Assembly (NCBI GenBank): GCA_963970005.1
Contig: CAXAMN010023707.1
Coordinates: 293,294-357,293, forward strand
Source of the DNA: Durusdinium trenchii
Lineage: Eukaryota > Sar > Dinophyceae > Suessiales > Symbiodiniaceae
DNA length: 64,000 nucleotides
Direction: 5' to 3'
Shown: piece by piece, positions 1 through 14,010 of the stretch
Layout of the letters: each line of letters begins with the position of its first letter
Numbering within the stretch: position 1 is the first letter of the stretch
Notes under the pieces: generated by a model
What the model was told of the DNA's origin: nothing
What the model saw: the letters and a program-made list of their open reading frames with translations, nothing else
Databases searched by the model: none
Program-made: the position numbers and the translations under genes

Positions 1-1713
1 ACCCTTAGATGGGGGATTCTGATTTTCGGGCTGGGAGAGTTTGGTCATCCATCCGGAGATTTAGAATTCAGATGAATTCCGAGTGTTTGGGATTTGGGCC
101 ACAACTGTCATTAGAAGATGAAATGCGAGGTATTCGGAGCTCATCACTCTGACAGCACATCGATGGATTTACAGGGGTGAATATGCTCGGAGATGCTCGG
201 ACTCTTAGCCTTGCAAAACTGGGACAGGTGGAAACAACCATCTCCATCTCTCAAGAACACCAGGGAGGCCGACATAGGCCGGGCGGTTTGTTCGCCGCCT
301 GGTGTAGCCTGCCCCATTGGAAAACCGCTCAGCTCAGAGGCCGGATTTGCCGGATTCACTCATGCTCAGCAGCCACGTTGGTTTCACTGAGAACCCGAGG
401 GGGGCCTGGCGATTTCGATCAAAGACCATGGATTGAGCATCGACAAGAGTCCACTAGCAACGAATATGTGCTTCTTGTACTCGTAGTGCTTCTTGTGGTT
501 TTCACATCGACATGCATAGGAGCACATTCTGCATGATTTGTATGCTGACGCCTAACGCTTACGGCTAAAGGGCAGTTTTCAGGTCACGAAGCAATCCTTG
601 CAGCAGTTGACGATACCCATAGAAGGTGCCAAGGGCCAAAGTAGGCCTAGCCGCCCCTAGTGTTCACAGAGTACATTCACCAGTGAAAAAACCCAGTGTT
701 CCCCATGCTTTGTCAGACATTGTAAGTGAGCAGGATGGCCTTTGCTTTTGCTGTAAGGAGCCTCCTAGCAGCGACCTCGACACTCCTAAACATGTCTCAA
801 ACTGGCTGGTTTTCCGAATCGCCCCGATGGGAAAGACTGGTCAGTCGACTGCCCCCCCAAATTCTTGAAGACTCATTGTCCGTGCATCTTTGGGCTAATT
901 AGTCAATGAGGTACCCTGGAATCCATTCATGAATTATACTCATTCACCTCTTTCAGAATTTGTTCATCTCAGGCGAAACATCACCAAACATCACCACTGC
1001 ATGTGCATGTCCGGCCCTCTCTCCCCCCCTCCCGTCGCCCCTCAACGGCGACCGGTGGCTCCGCGGAAAACTCCGCCGGTGGCGAAAGCGACACCACAGC
1101 CGGGTGGGGGTGCACGAGCCGTTTCGAAAAAGCACCGATGCACCACGCGCTGATGTTCTTGTTCTTCTTCTTGCTGTTGCTGTTGCTTGCTGCTGTTGGT
1201 GGTGCTGTTGCTGCTGGTGTTGGCGTTTTTGGCGGTGTTGTTGTTGTTGTTGCTGAACCATTTAGAACCCAGGAATCACGCTACAGTGGTTGCTGAATCC
1301 TTTGATGCCGAGGTCATCGATGCTTCGTTGTTTACGGTAAGCCGGGTTCACCAGGATCACAGCATCAGAGTTTCTCCCTGGTTTACGAGGAAGATTGCTC
1401 AGTCCGTCAGTCCTCGCCTGCGTTGTGACCGCTCCTTCGCCCAAACAGGGAGACCGAATCAAACCGGTGTTACCCCTGGCAGGTGAAAGGGACACGGACA
1501 CTTCGCTGTGGCTTCTATCTTGCACTTCGTTGTACCATGTTGCACCTACCCTGTACAGGTCTGGGATGCTTTGGGATTGCAGTCCGGTAGCCTCTTTGAA
1601 CAAGTTCTCAACTATCAGGAATGCTGGGAAGTTAGCCGAACCTCCCAAGCTCCGTCTCCAAGCAGCGAAGCGCTTCCGGCGCTCGTTGAACGTTGTCTTG
1701 GAACAACCTATCT
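1..1713. other. Non-coding stretch, no gene recognised
   Basis: No reading frame here has protein-like composition on either strand. The stretch holds a GC-rich island at about 1017-1138, open in several frames at once with Pro/Arg-rich readings, which argues against coding. A trinucleotide run follows at about 1157-1253. Confidence 0.6.
1157..1253 (+). repeat. Imperfect TGY/CTT trinucleotide run
   Basis: Mixed TTC, TGT, TGC and GGT triplets, ending in a run of GTT. The Leu/Val and Gln-rich frames across it are by-products of the repeat. Confidence 0.8.
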
Positions 1714-1812
1714 CCAGGGATCCAAGTACCTTCTCAGAAGGTACTTGGACCCTCCAAACCTACATAACAGTGTCTCCAATCACCTTCTGAGAAGGTACTT
1801 GGATCCCTAGGG
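1714..1812 (-). repeat. 99-bp inverted-repeat element (CCCTAGGG family), copy A
   Basis: Ends in CCCTAGGG, with arms GGATCCAAGTACCTTCTC and its complement. A second nested palindrome around CCTTCTGAGAAGG lies inside. Its reverse complement lines up along its whole length with the copy at 55134-55232, sharing the centre GGTGATTGGAGACACT. A diverged copy lies at 33464-33558. The short length, inverted ends and lack of coding suggest a non-autonomous transposable element (MITE-like). Confidence 0.85.
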
Positions 1813-4800
1813 TATATATTGCATGAGTGCCCAACACTGAAAGGGTGTGTTCATTGGACTCGCCTGCAAGTCGAGTCACGGGGCCCACGGGGCCCAAGTG
1901 CCTTGCCTTCCAGGAGAAAGGTGACAAAGCCGACAGCGCCCTTGCTGGTGCCTCGTGACGAGATGTGAACGGTGCCGTGGTGGCAAAGGGTGGCAAAGGG
2001 TGGCGGGTGGCGAGGTTCGAGATACTTAGACAGGGAATGAAAAAGGCTTGCAGGCGCGCCCAGAGGCGGTTTACTTGCCATTTCGTTTCAAAGAGTTGAA
2101 GGATGTTTAAGGTGGCAATATGTCAATGCCATTCAATGTCAATGAAACAGGCGGACACATTGTTCAGCGTCTTTGTCAACAAACAAAGCTGCAAAGCGGA
2201 GTATTGTTGAGAACTGAAAACGCAGATTGACAAATTTTTACCTGGCTCATCCAATGGGTGTCCAGTAGACTACCCTGCACTGCTTGGGGATCTCCATGGG
2301 ACACCCAAACAGGATGGTCCAGGCGGTCCAGGTATATATTAATAATTCATATTAATGAATGTATCCTTCCATGCAGGTGTGACTCACTTGTCCCAGCTGA
2401 GACCATCGGCTCCTCGAAGAAACACCGTTGCGGTCCTCTTCCCACCTCTGAGGCCACGGTGGCCTCAGACCGCATCGTCGGAGACGAAGCCCGGCTTCGG
2501 AGACGGAGAAACGGACGGGGACGGGCGGTCGTTCGCATGGCGCCAGACGAGTCGACATGCATTTCGTTTCGCTTCATGGGCCCCCCCCCCCGGTCGGTTC
2601 GTTCAGGGCACCCCGGGTGGTCCGGTGGTCCTTCCGTCCTTCGCCCGCAGGCACGGTCAGAGGGTTGGATGGTTCATGGGATCGATATTGCCGGGTGGCG
2701 CGAACACGTGAGACGCCACAGTGAGGAAGGTAAGACCCTGCTGAGCCCTGCAGTGGATGATGTCCTACCAAACATGGTGTGTCAGCTGGTGTTGGATGCC
2801 TTTCTAGTCCTGGAACCCAACTGGATCCAGACCTGGAAGGTCACCTGGAATGGCCCACGAACATGTTCTTCGTTGGACACCAAAAGTTTGCGAAGCAGGT
2901 TGCATTGACTTTTGGTCACCAATGTGATGCTTTTGGTAACATTTGATGTTGCCTGATTAGATCCAAATTTATACATGGAAACAACTTAAATATTCAATAC
3001 ACACACACACACCATACACACATGGGGTTTATTAAAGAGGCATCTGCGAAGATGCATTCCACTTTCAAAATCCACTATCCACTCCCACTCACAAACATGG
3101 ACATGGATGGCACCCCCCTGTTCACAAAGCAAAAATAGAACAACTTGTTCTTTTTGGGGCTATGCCTATGCCATCCACTTCCAGGTTAAGTGGGTCAGAG
3201 TGTCGCATGTGTTGCTTTGGTCGTCTTGGCACCTCATTCGGCGCCGAACAAAAGAAAAAAGACAAACCGCCCCCGTCACAGTCCGGAGTGTCCACTTGGT
3301 CGACTAGCAGGAATCGTTGCGACAGTGTGGATGGATGGGACAAGAAAAGTCTATCGATTATATTATAGTATTTGCAATATATATATATATATTATATTTT
3401 ATACAATTTTATATAGTAATATGCAAGATGTCTGCCTTTTGGCTGCTTTGATAGATTAAAGCTTCAACAAAGCAAGCATGTTGCATTATTTTGCACAGAT
3501 TGGAAGATCTAGGAGTATGAGCAGATCTCGAACTCTAGAAGGAAGTATGTTTTGAGGTTCTGACCGCGGATCAAATGAACAGACAGATTTCTCTTTTTGT
3601 TGAGATGTGAGGATTTGGGGCTCCAGGTTTGGACCCACAGCCACGTGTTGAGTGTTCCAAGCAGATGTTCAAGCCTAATCTGAGCTGACATGAAGAGCTT
3701 GTGAGACTCTCCACATGAATACCCTCCAACAAACCAACACTCGGCCCCCCCACCTGGTAGTCAATTGTTTCGATCGCCTGATGACAAGGACTCATTCGCA
3801 TTTGTTTCGGGGAGGGTCGTTTTACTCACGTCTTTCGATCGTGTTGTTCACTCACGTCCTTCACTCGGGACGATTCCTCCCGTTGACCGTTGACCGCTGT
3901 TGCGCCGCTGGTCTTGGACACAAGTTGTGCATAGCTTGGCGGGGCCTTGCCTCGCAGTAATGTTTGACCGAAGCTGGGGTGAACAAACACAGTGGCCGCT
4001 GTCTTCCCCTTTCTTGGAAGCTGTTTGTGTCATGGTGGCTAATCGATACATCATACATACACTCAAGACGCTGGAATAGACAGGAGTAGATGTTTCATTA
4101 TGGCCACTGGTTGGTTTCCCTGGACCTCAGTCCCACCATGGCTTCCCCGTTTTCAAGCGAGCCGACTGAAGCACAGTGGCACGTTTCGGGCAGGGTAGGC
4201 ATGTCGCTGTCACGCTTATCCCAGGAGCTGAGGATGAGTTTGTGTCATCAAGGAGAACATACTATTCTTTGCAATAGCTGTTTGCCCCAAAGTGAGCTTG
4301 CATGAGGAATGATGGATCCATTGATAGGACAAATTGTGGAACGTGCAGCTCGAGGAGAGGTATGCCTGGGACAAGCCGTATCTGATACAGCAAAGAAGTT
4401 GTTTGCAAGATCCGTTTTTTTGATCCTGTCCTCAAGGCAGTCAGACTCTAAAGGCAGTCAGAGAATCCTCCAGTCCTCACAGTTTGTGAGCAAAAGACAC
4501 AGCCATGCCTGGCATGCTTCTCGTTTTGGCACGTTGTGAGCAAGGATATGTTTGTTCCTGTGACCCTGGGTTCACGCACCTCCACACAGTCTCCCACCCA
4601 TCAAGTCCAGCCAATGCAACAATGCAATTTCAAAGCTGCGAATCATACCCTCGAATCATACCCCCGAATCATACCACCTATTCAAACTTCCCGGCCCGAC
4701 TACGGTAAAAAGAATACATAGCCAGTTCTAAGTTGGCTGAGTGTGAAGGTTCCTTGGAGAGAGTTCTGAGGTTGTACGTTTGCTGGAGCATTTCCAAGCG

Positions 4801-7800
4801 CTTGCTTGGATGTACTGCACATAAATAGATTAGATCTGATTTCCTCACCCGCTGCAATTGCCCAGCGGCTGATTTAATATTTGAGCGCCTAGGCTGGACA
4901 CGATAGTACAGAATGGATCTTGCAGATGGTTCCTCCTTTTGCAGCAGCGTGCTCAGCTGGTCACGTCTATTTCGACAGCTTCTCGTACAGGAAGAGATGT
5001 TCCTCATCGGGTTGATGGGGTTTGGGACAAGATCGTTGAAACATGTTTGTGCCTACAACACATGTTAGGGAAATGCAGGATATCAAGACTTGAATCAAAC
5101 CATTTTCGATGTGCTGAACTTGCCCAAAGGGTCGCAGGTTCTTTGTTTGCTTCCTGAAGTTCCCATTTCTTTTGCTAGATAGGCGGTGCAGGATGGATTG
5201 TGCAAGATGGATTTGGTGCTGCAGTTTGATCAATTGGACCCCCAAATCAAGTCCCTGTTGTGACGAAGGCTAGGCTGCAGGCGAGAATCCTGTTTACTTT
5301 CATGTTCGATGTGGCAGGGGTCACAAGTCGTGGTCGTTTGTTGGGTGGATTATTGTGAACTCCTCCAAAATTCATACTTCTTTCCTTAGACACGCCATCC
5401 TCTGACGGTAGGATTGCCCTTTCTTGAGATGAGCCAGGAGAATCTCATGGGCACGCTGCGATGACAGTTGAATCTTTTAACAGGGACAGCCGGGGCTTTG
5501 GAGTGTGGAAGATGTTGAGAGACGAGATTGATTTATTTTGGTGCTTGAGATCTCAAAACACTCAAAAACATCACTCGAAGACACATCTTCACGCGCCTGA
5601 ACGTGCCACACTGCCGTGCCCACCGGAACGTGCCCACCGGACCTACGGCGCTCTGAAGCGAACGCCGTTCAGCAGCGAAACGGAGCTTTGAAGTCTCCAC
5701 GGAGAAACGTCCTCCGGCGACGAGGCGGAGAAAGTCACAAGTAAATGGATGAACTATGGCATGGCATATAGTTATGGTATAGTTTTTTATTACTTTAATA
5801 TTACAGGGCGCGAGCTGGTACCAATTCCGAAGGTGTTTTTGGGAGCCGGGGGTCTCCATAGATTCTTCCTGAGTTCCGACGGGAGTTTCCCCAACCCTGG
5901 AGCGAGGAAAACGGGAGTTCCCCAAACCCCGACAGCTCGTGGTGGATTTTTGGGGAGTTTCTTACTTCAATGGTTGGGTGGAGGACACCTCTTCGACATG
6001 GACGATTTGAATTAAACCCGGAGCGGGGGGGGAAGGGGGAGGATCCTCAAAGGCAGGAGTCGACAAACTGTTCAGCGAACAACGACCCTCGTCGTCGGCA
6101 CGTTGATCTCGTCGACGATCGCGTGGTGGTTTGCACCGTCTGCGACCGAGCTGTTAGCGGAGTAGTTTGGAAAAGGGGATGGGCGGGAGGTGCCGTTTGA
6201 AGTCGGTGTATGTGATTCTTGCCGCCGAGGGTCCTTGGACAGAGGCATGGACAGAGAATTGGAAGACTCGGGGTTTTCAGTTTTCAGTTTAACGCTGAAA
6301 GGGAGTGTTTCAGGTCCTGTCGCTTGCGGGACTGTCTCCATGAAACGGATCCCATGGGTTTTCTGGTGAAACGCCGCTGGTGCAGCGACTGATCAAATAC
6401 TGCAATATCAATAGATCAGAGTCAAAGCATGGCCTTTTGCCGATCAAAGTGCGCCTTTAAACCAAAAAGACACGGCATCTTTTGGTTGCGACCCTGGCGG
6501 AAACCAAAAAGACACGGCATGTTTAGGCCTGCAAACGGTTTCTTTAGGTGTCCAAACGGCGTCTTTCCCCGTTTGAGCGCATACTTGCAACCCCAAGAGC
6601 AGCATGTTTTTGGGATTACAGCATCTTTTCACTGGAACATGCATCCGGCAAAAATTGTGCCGTTTGAAGGATAAAAGCGTGCATCTCTTCTGAACATGGC
6701 ATGGAAACGTAATTAATATATATATATATAAATATACTTCACATCTTCAATTGTCTAGTGCTTCTGGGCACATCAAAGGTCTTTCTTGGAATGGCCACAC
6801 AACCAGCCAACAGCAGTCCCTCAGTCCAAACAGCACAAACCCAAACAAACATGAACCCTACGACCAGAAACCGGCAGAACTAAACATAGTATTCTTGCAG
6901 ATCTCGGCTGCCACTGACCTCCATCACTGGCAGACCGCCAAGGCCCACGGCTTCTAGTGGATCAGGCTGAACTAGGCGGGAGGAGTGGGAGAAGGGTCAT
7001 GAACACGTCCCCTGGGATGGTTGGACCGTTGAGTTGCAACTGGAACACATGCAGGAGGCGCCGTGGCGCCGTGGGCATCTGCTGATTAGTCCCTTCCATC
7101 ACACTTGTGGCCACCGCCACCTTTTGGAGTTTGCTTTTGAGTTGAAAGAAGTTCTAGATTCTAGATCAATGTGACTGTGAAATAATTTGTTTTGAGTACA
7201 TGTAATTAATGTACACCACATTTACGCAAGGGAGTCAGTGGAACTTAGTCACAGTATCCGGATGCTAAACCCAGACACTCCATGGGGATGTAGTATAAAC
7301 CAATTCCAGGCGCAGACTCGCGCCCGCCTCATTCCTCCCCTAAACCTTTTTCTTGGTTTGGTTGGTCAGATATGAAGACTTTAATATGTGACCCGACACC
7401 GACCTCACACGTTGCTTTGGCCATTGAGGCCGTTCCGTCGCGCGCCCTGCGGGCGATGGAACGCCTCTCGGTGACGGACGGTGACCGGGGAGGGGAGCTG
7501 GAACCTGACCAGGGGAGGTCCCCAACCCCCTTGCTAATTCAGAATTGGGGGGGGGGGAGGTAGAAAACCGATGGAAACTGCTTGGATTGGACGTGAGCGT
7601 TCTTTTTCTTGTGAAGCACAGTACACTTTCTGGTCTTGCGTGAGATATCTTCGGAAGTAAGGTTCTAGGTTTGCTTTGATTGAGGATTCATGGTTGATCA
7701 CCTTTGGAACTCTCGTGGAAACCTCCGGCGGAGCAACGTGCCACACCGGCCAAACACCAAAGACATTGAAAGGTGTTTTCCACCTACTCAGCAAAAGTGG

Positions 7801-7892
7801 ATAAAGCAGCAAAAACCAGCTGTTTGTGAAGTGGTTTCTCATGGTTTCTCCACATGACAGTGTCACAGGTGAAACAACGGTTTAAGAATGAA
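1813..7892. other. Non-coding stretch, no gene recognised
   Basis: Contains a short CA run at about 2998-3012, AT runs at 3377-3400 and 6714-6735, and GC-rich islands at about 2430-2670, 5580-5720, 6060-6200 and 7410-7520. One plus-strand frame, 2258-2908 (216 codons), is the longest here. It has no recognisable domain, crosses a GC-rich island and a homopolymer of C, and I treat it as chance. Confidence 0.5.
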
Positions 7893-7990
7893 CCCAGTTT
7901 ATCCCAGGGATGAAAGGAACCGGTCGAACTGGTGTTAGTCGTTGCCTGGAACCACTGGGACTCCCAGCGACATCATGGTAACTGGATGCC
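7893..7990 (-). repeat. Inverted-end repeat (CCCAG-GCATCCA family), degenerate copy
   Basis: Reverse-strand relative of the copies at 8478-8592 and 19565-19676. It shares the strings CGGTCGAACTGGTGTTAGTC and GGAACCACTGG with them but has lost part of the interior. Confidence 0.6.
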
Positions 7991-8477
7991 ATGAATGATC
8001 CGCCTCCGTCTCCGTGCTCCGTCTCCGGCTGTGTGGACAGCGCTCAGGTCGAAGGCCAGTGGCTTGACCGAGGCCCTGTTTTACCGTGGGATGCCGTGAA
8101 ACCTCGGTTCATGTCTAAGGAGGTGGGTTCAATCATGCTTTTGACTGTTTTGATGCCCTGCGTTTTCATGTGATGCTTTTGTTTTTTTTCACGACATGTT
8201 TCAGAATTTGTTTGTGTATACGTGTTCGATTCGATGCTTTGGTGTGACTTACGTTTTTGTGGGCGTGAAACACGCCACGCAGACTTGATTCAAGTGCCCC
8301 CCCAAAGAACTGTCATCGTATTCACTCAGTAGCTCGTCAGAGCTCAGCTCGTGGTTTACGACAGGAATTGCCAATGTATGCCACACCAGGTTCTGCACAA
8401 CGAGGACGAGGGACCTTAACCTGCGTGCCGATGAACTCGAGCTCGTTCTCAGCGCCTAGAGCGCCATGATAATGATA

Positions 8478-8592
8478 CCCAGGGCATCCAGCTACCACTA
8501 TAGCTGGTAACCAGTGGTTCCAAAGACTAACACTAGTTCGACCGAACGAATCCCTGGTTCCTTATATAGTGGTTTGCCTGGGATGCACTGGG
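8478..8592 (+). repeat. Inverted-end repeat (CCCAG-GCATCCA family), copy 1
   Basis: About 115 bp, opening CCCAGGGCATCCA and closing TGGGATGCACTGGG, so the ends are imperfect inverted repeats. The interior GTGGTTCCAAAGACTAACAC is shared with the copy at 19565-19676. No coding; MITE-like. Confidence 0.8.
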
Positions 8593-9221
8593 ATAGGAAA
8601 TGGGTCCCGCTTCCCAGCGCAAGACCAGCGATCGGTCTGTGACCTCGAACGCTTGCGCTCGCGGGTGAACAACGTCCCTATCTCTGGCGTTCTTTTGGAA
8701 CGCGTGCGCCGTGAACGGGCCAGGCCTTCCTGTTTATGGCCTACTTTTTCTTGCAGCCGGGGGTCCAACATGTTTCCTTCAGTTGCGTGAGTGTGTTCCG
8801 CTCTTTTCTCAGCCCAAAGCCAACAACTCTTTGGCAGGAATATACGAGAGGTACTCAGTGTACCGCATGATTGGACCTATCCACTCGGAAACGAGTGGTA
8901 CCAAATTGGTGGTACAGGGGCCTGGGTGTCAATTCTATATGTTCATGATTGTTCATGTCTCGTGGGCGTACAGCTTTATTTTTCCTTTTGCCGTCTTCAG
9001 TGCTCAGCTTTTAGTTGGAGATTGATGTGAGACAGTTGGGCGAGGAAGACTTGGAGACAACAATGTGAAACAGTGTCGCGGGTTGAATGGTGAAGTTGAA
9101 ATTGATTCTGAGCAAGGGTCTTGACTGAGAGACTGCAGTTGCAAGGAATTTACGAGACATTTCTAATCTCTTGTTTGCATACTCCATGTCAGTTTGAGGC
9201 CACCTTTGTCTAAGTGACTTA

Positions 9222-9262
9222 TGACTAGCAGCAGCAGCAGCAGCAGCAACAACAACAACAAC
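9222..9262 (+). repeat. CAG/CAA microsatellite
   Basis: Seven AGC units followed by a run of AAC units. Confidence 0.9.
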
Positions 9263-10221
9263 AAGAAGCAATAAGTACCAAAACAACAAGGTGTTCTTGC
9301 AGAGAAGCAATCATATCATTTTTGAATGGCTTGACATACTGCATTCCTTTTGTTTAGTGCCTTGGGGAAGAAAAGCCGGCACTGGCTCACCACGCGTCAC
9401 CAGGGTGGGGATGGCATTCCTCATGAAGTTCGTTCTGTCCCAAGTTCAGGCTCCGTCCCAAGTACGGTCACCGGTGCTTGTCTACGCGACGGGCGGCTCT
9501 AGCGTGGACCGTGCAGGGAGCGTGAGGAAATGGGTTTCAGAAGTTTTTTTTGAGTAAGTCTGAGTGAAGAGACCGAGGTGATGTGTTTGATAAAAAGATG
9601 AACATGCGCGGAATGGGCGATGGGGAATGTCGGATTCCAGTTTGTGAAACTGGGTCTTCATTTCATGTTTGTTTTTACTGTACTTGGACGATCCATCGCA
9701 TAGCCAGATCCTCAAGAAGTCAGACGATATCCGATAACACTCCTGGTTTGTTCGAGGTTTTGATGGTCCAGCTTGCCTGCCGTAGATAATTACATGGGTT
9801 GACTGACCTTTCTCAACATTCTTGGACAAATCCTAATGCCTGTCAGCAAAACCTCAAAACAAATTGCCTCTCAATCAAGTACGATTCCAATCAGCACAAT
9901 CCGGTATCGCAGTTGATCGCAGAAATCACCTGCTTATGGCAATCCAGGCTGCCATGCTGGCTGCCTTCCATGTCTCGCTTCTGGCCGCTAGTCCTTCTGG
10001 AACCGCGCTTTCCGCAGCCTTTCCACTCCCTTCCATCACCGCCTACCGCGCGGAACCGCGCTTCGCCAGTTGAGTAAAGACCTTCGTGGCGTGCCGGCGC
10101 CCTTCTTCGTCGTGGGCACGCAGCAGCTGGCCACGCCCTCGGGGGAAGGACGGGACGAGGGGGAGGAGGGTGGGAAGGACGGGGGTGGGAGGTGGTCCGT
10201 TGTTTTTTGGAACATGGTGGA

Positions 10222-10330
10222 GTTAGAATACCCAGACACTCCATGTAGTATGCCATATATGCCGATCAATTGACCCCCCTGGCACCACCCCTGGCCGTTT
10301 CTCGGCAGTCTGTCCTGGCAGTCCCATGGA
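10222..10330 (+). repeat. GACTGCCGATCA fold-back family, diverged copy
   Basis: Shares GCCGATCAATTGACCCCCCT and GGCACCACCCCTGGCC with the copies at 43770-43865 and 47408-47548. Flanked by CCAGACACTCCATG, which also occurs near 7274. Confidence 0.7.
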
Positions 10331-12925
10331 GCGCCTGGGGTATGGAAGAGCGGACTCGTTGGGTGGGGCCGTGTTGGGAAAAGCATGGAAAAGCGGGTTT
10401 GTTATGCTCGTTCCCGGAACGACCCAGCGCTGGGATTTTGGAGTGAAGTGTGGGGTGAAGTGCGAGGAGCAAGACTTGCAGAACGAAGGCAGAGTTCTGT
10501 GGAAGAGAGCAAGTTTGGCTTGATGGGAGTTCGTCCCCCTAACTTTGCCTACGAGATCCTACGAGCTTTTTTTTGCATTTGTTGCCACCCTTCGCAAGAA
10601 TCAACCAGGCTACCCTGTTTTGCATGTTCGAACGACCCAACACACCTCGCAACCTTCTGACCGATGCCATTGCAAACTTCCAGAGTTCCCCTTCGTCCAC
10701 GGTCCAACTCGTCGAGCTCGTTTCGGTCCCTGGAATCTGGCCTCGCTGCTGCGAAGCGAGGTGAGCTTTAGCCTGATGCTCACCTTCGTCTTGAGCTCCA
10801 AACTCTTCGGTCGCACAGTGGAGATCAAGAAACTGGCGCCACTTGGGCTGTTATACCCTATAGATCCCTATAGGCGCCGCTCCTGGCCTACCTCTGTTGG
10901 GGTGGGTGGTTTCGGTGGTCGAAGACAAGACTCACCGGTGGGACCGGTGGGGAGATGCGTGGGGAGAACAAGCACCCGTGGAGTTTGGAGGTTTTGCTTT
11001 TGCTGATATACTGAAAACTAACGTGGAAGCTGACCAGGACCCCCTAGTAGAGGAAACAGGTCTTCCAGTGGCCTACGTTCCACTTCTATGAGGGTTTCAG
11101 GCAGTGTATCATCGTTGATGACATGGGATTGGGAAAGATATGTAAAGATCGCTCAAGATCCAGGATGTTTCTTTGTGGCAAACAAAGCTGGATGCTGCTG
11201 GGTTGAGGTTGGTTGGTTAGCTCCAGCACAGGACCTTGACGTTATTTGCATAGGACGCAAGAATTTGGGAGTTCTTCCAGTGACCACACCTGGATGCTGG
11301 GAAACGCTCAAGTCATTCAGAATGGTTTTGGGCTCCCACATGGAGCAGGATGTTCCATGTTTGTGTTGCTTTTCAGAGAATTGGAAGCAACTATAACAAA
11401 TATCCTGAGTGCAGGGCTTGATCACTATTTGCACACAATATTCTTGCGACTGCGAATGTCAAACAAGTGTGCATTCTAAGTTGCCACATAAATTGCACAC
11501 AACGATAGGGCAGAGCAAGATGAGCAAACACAAATTACACAACTGACAAGAGCAGCAAATACAGCAGCAACAGCAACAACCACCTAGCACAACACCAATG
11601 CAAGCACAAAAGCAGCAAAAACAAGATACAGAAGCACCTCCAATAAGAACCAAGTCCAAAAACAACACAGAAACACGCAGCAACTCACCAACAGACACCG
11701 TTTTACGTGTCCCACGGGTCCCACAGCAACCAGATGACCATCAGTAGATGCGTTTGTGTCACCTGACGGGAACAGATTACCTGTACTTTTGGGTGTATAG
11801 AATTTCAGACCCACTCGCTGTTTGCTTTTTTTTTGGATGCATCGTCTTAATCCTAACTGGCGAGAGTTACTATGATACGAGGCTTCCCCAATGGTTTCCG
11901 CCGCTTCCTCACGAAATGTTTGCCATTTGCTTCATAGGTTGATGACCACAATGGACGAGCAGCTGCTAACAACCCATGCAGCCTATGCTGTAGAAGCTTT
12001 TGCTTGATTCAGATTGGCCACGGATTGGCCACGTGCCCACCCCCCACAGTGGCTCTGATCGCCACCCCTTTTTCGCACCGGGGTGCAAGCGGGTACCTGT
12101 TTCCCCCCCCCTCCGTCGATCAGCCCACGGGTCGACGATCGCCGTATCGCCGTCGGGTCGGGTTGAGGTGGAAGGATTTTCGCCTCGTCTTGGTCCTCAG
12201 CTTGGCCTTCACCGTGAACATCGGCGTCTCGGCAACGTGACGGTGCCGTGACGGCGCGCGAACGCGACGAGACGCATCGGCCGTGACCGACGCCTCGGCG
12301 TCTCGGTCGATGGGTTCGGAAGTGGATGGTTGAGGGTGGAAGGATGGACGGGAAGGTTAGGGTTATGGAATGTGCTCAGACTTGAGAGAGTCGGTTTCGA
12401 TTTTTTTTGAAGTCAATGTGAATTCAAAACTGGACTTCAGATCTTCCCAAGTCGCGCTGATCATTGATGCCAATGGACATAAATGGATTATATATGTAAA
12501 TGATGGGTCAAGCTTGTGGCAAACATCATCTCAAAAAAAACAACAGTCGAATTGAGTGCCTTCTGATTCCTTGCGATGTTTTGGGGGAATTCAGTGAACT
12601 TGATTTTGTTGGGCAAGTTGGCCTGAAAGTCAGATGAGACTGCAGGGAACATGATGATTCGATCATTGAAGGGACATTCTCGAGTAATGCAGGAACATGG
12701 ACGCCTTAGTTTTCAAGCGAAAAAGAGAAACGCCTCAAATTCCACATCAAAAACCTACGCCCCAGATGCCCTGGCAGGTCTTTTTCTGTACATATATCCT
12801 CATCAGTGGCCCGGTTTCGATGTCACTCAGCATGACTCGGTGCCCGATCTTCGACCCTTCCGACCGAGGCTTTAATCTCCTGTCCATGCTGGGGCGCCCA
12901 GCCTCCGGCAGAGGACAGGTCGTTT

Positions 12926-13186
12926 GAAGAGTGCGGTGTGGTTGAAGGTAGACTGACTTAGTGTGGATTCTCCGAACCAGGGCTTTCTAAATGAAGACTG
13001 TGGTGTGAAGAGTGCGGTGTGGACCAAGGTACCAGCTGCTTCCGGGCGTTCGGGGTCACGCTGGATATCTCCACACGACGACTTACAGGTCTCCCTGTCC
13101 AGGGCACCCCGACAGGAAGCGCTAGGTAGACGACTGGTGGGGATTCTCCGCAAAAGGGGCTTTCTAAATGAAGACTGTGGTGTGAG
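12926..13186 (+). repeat. Direct duplication of a ~45-bp block
   Basis: GGCTTTCTAAATGAAGACTG preceded by GATTCTCCG occurs twice (about 12965-13010 and 13141-13186). GAAGAGTGCGGTGTGG occurs at about 12926 and 13008. Confidence 0.75.
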
Positions 13187-14010
13187 CTCATGCTGGTTTT
13201 CGGCATGGTTCATGAGATCTTAGCCTTAGCAGACTTGAGCAGCAACCGGAGATCGTTTTGCAGCGGTGGCTTGTGGATGCTTGTGGCCTTGAAAGGAGGT
13301 TAACTCATGTTACATCCATCAACATGAACCATTCACCATCACTTCGGAACGCGCCGAGTGATGTTTTCGAGGTCGTTGATTCCGCTGCCCTTGCATCTCA
13401 TCATCCGATCCTGCTCGCCTATTACGACCAGCATCATGTGCCCAAGCTCAGTGCTGGACGATCGTCGAATCGGGGATGACTGTGTCGGATCATGATTGGA
13501 GTGGGTTTAGGGCAGGAGGGGAGGGAACGTTCCCAGATTTTGCTGGCGACTCGACCCTGCAGAGTAAGGCTCTAGACTTCAGTCGTGTTCCAACTGGAAT
13601 CTGACCTAGTGGTGTTTTTGGACTTTGTGTGAGGAGCCAGCGCAGCGAATTAAGACTTAACATGGTGCATTTTGTGTGTTCCGTTCATTTTGTCCAAGCA
13701 GTTCTCGAGGTTGTACCTTCTCCAAAGATCAAACTTGATGTCTATCCGTGGTTTGCACATGGGATCGCAAGTTGAAGCGATGACAAAGATATCTTAAGAT
13801 CCAAATAATTGGTCCATCAACCCCGTGGTGAACAACAACGGTGAAGGTGAACAACAACGGTTTTGGATGGCGCCCCCCCAGGTTTCCGCCGGGTGACGTA
13901 AACAAGCTGGACGTTCAGAATAGAGAGAGAGAGACACACATATCGACACTAGCAACTTGGACACATGAGAAGTAGGTGGTGACTATAGAATCACATAGCG
14001 CATTTACCTT

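Larger units (their letters stand above)
8593..14010. other. Non-coding stretch, no gene recognised
   Basis: Holds a CAG/CAA run at about 9222-9262, a fold-back relative at 10222-10330, a GC-rich island at 12040-12300 and an internal duplication at 12926-13186. A short frame at about 9936 begins with a signal-peptide-like Ala/Leu stretch but stops after 46 codons. A frame ending at 13479 is open for about 70 codons. Neither has recognisable domains or splice partners. Confidence 0.5.

Noticed and set aside
2258-2908. 216-codon plus-strand open frame
   Set aside because: No domain, composition changes abruptly along it, and it runs through a GC-rich island and a C10 run; probably chance.
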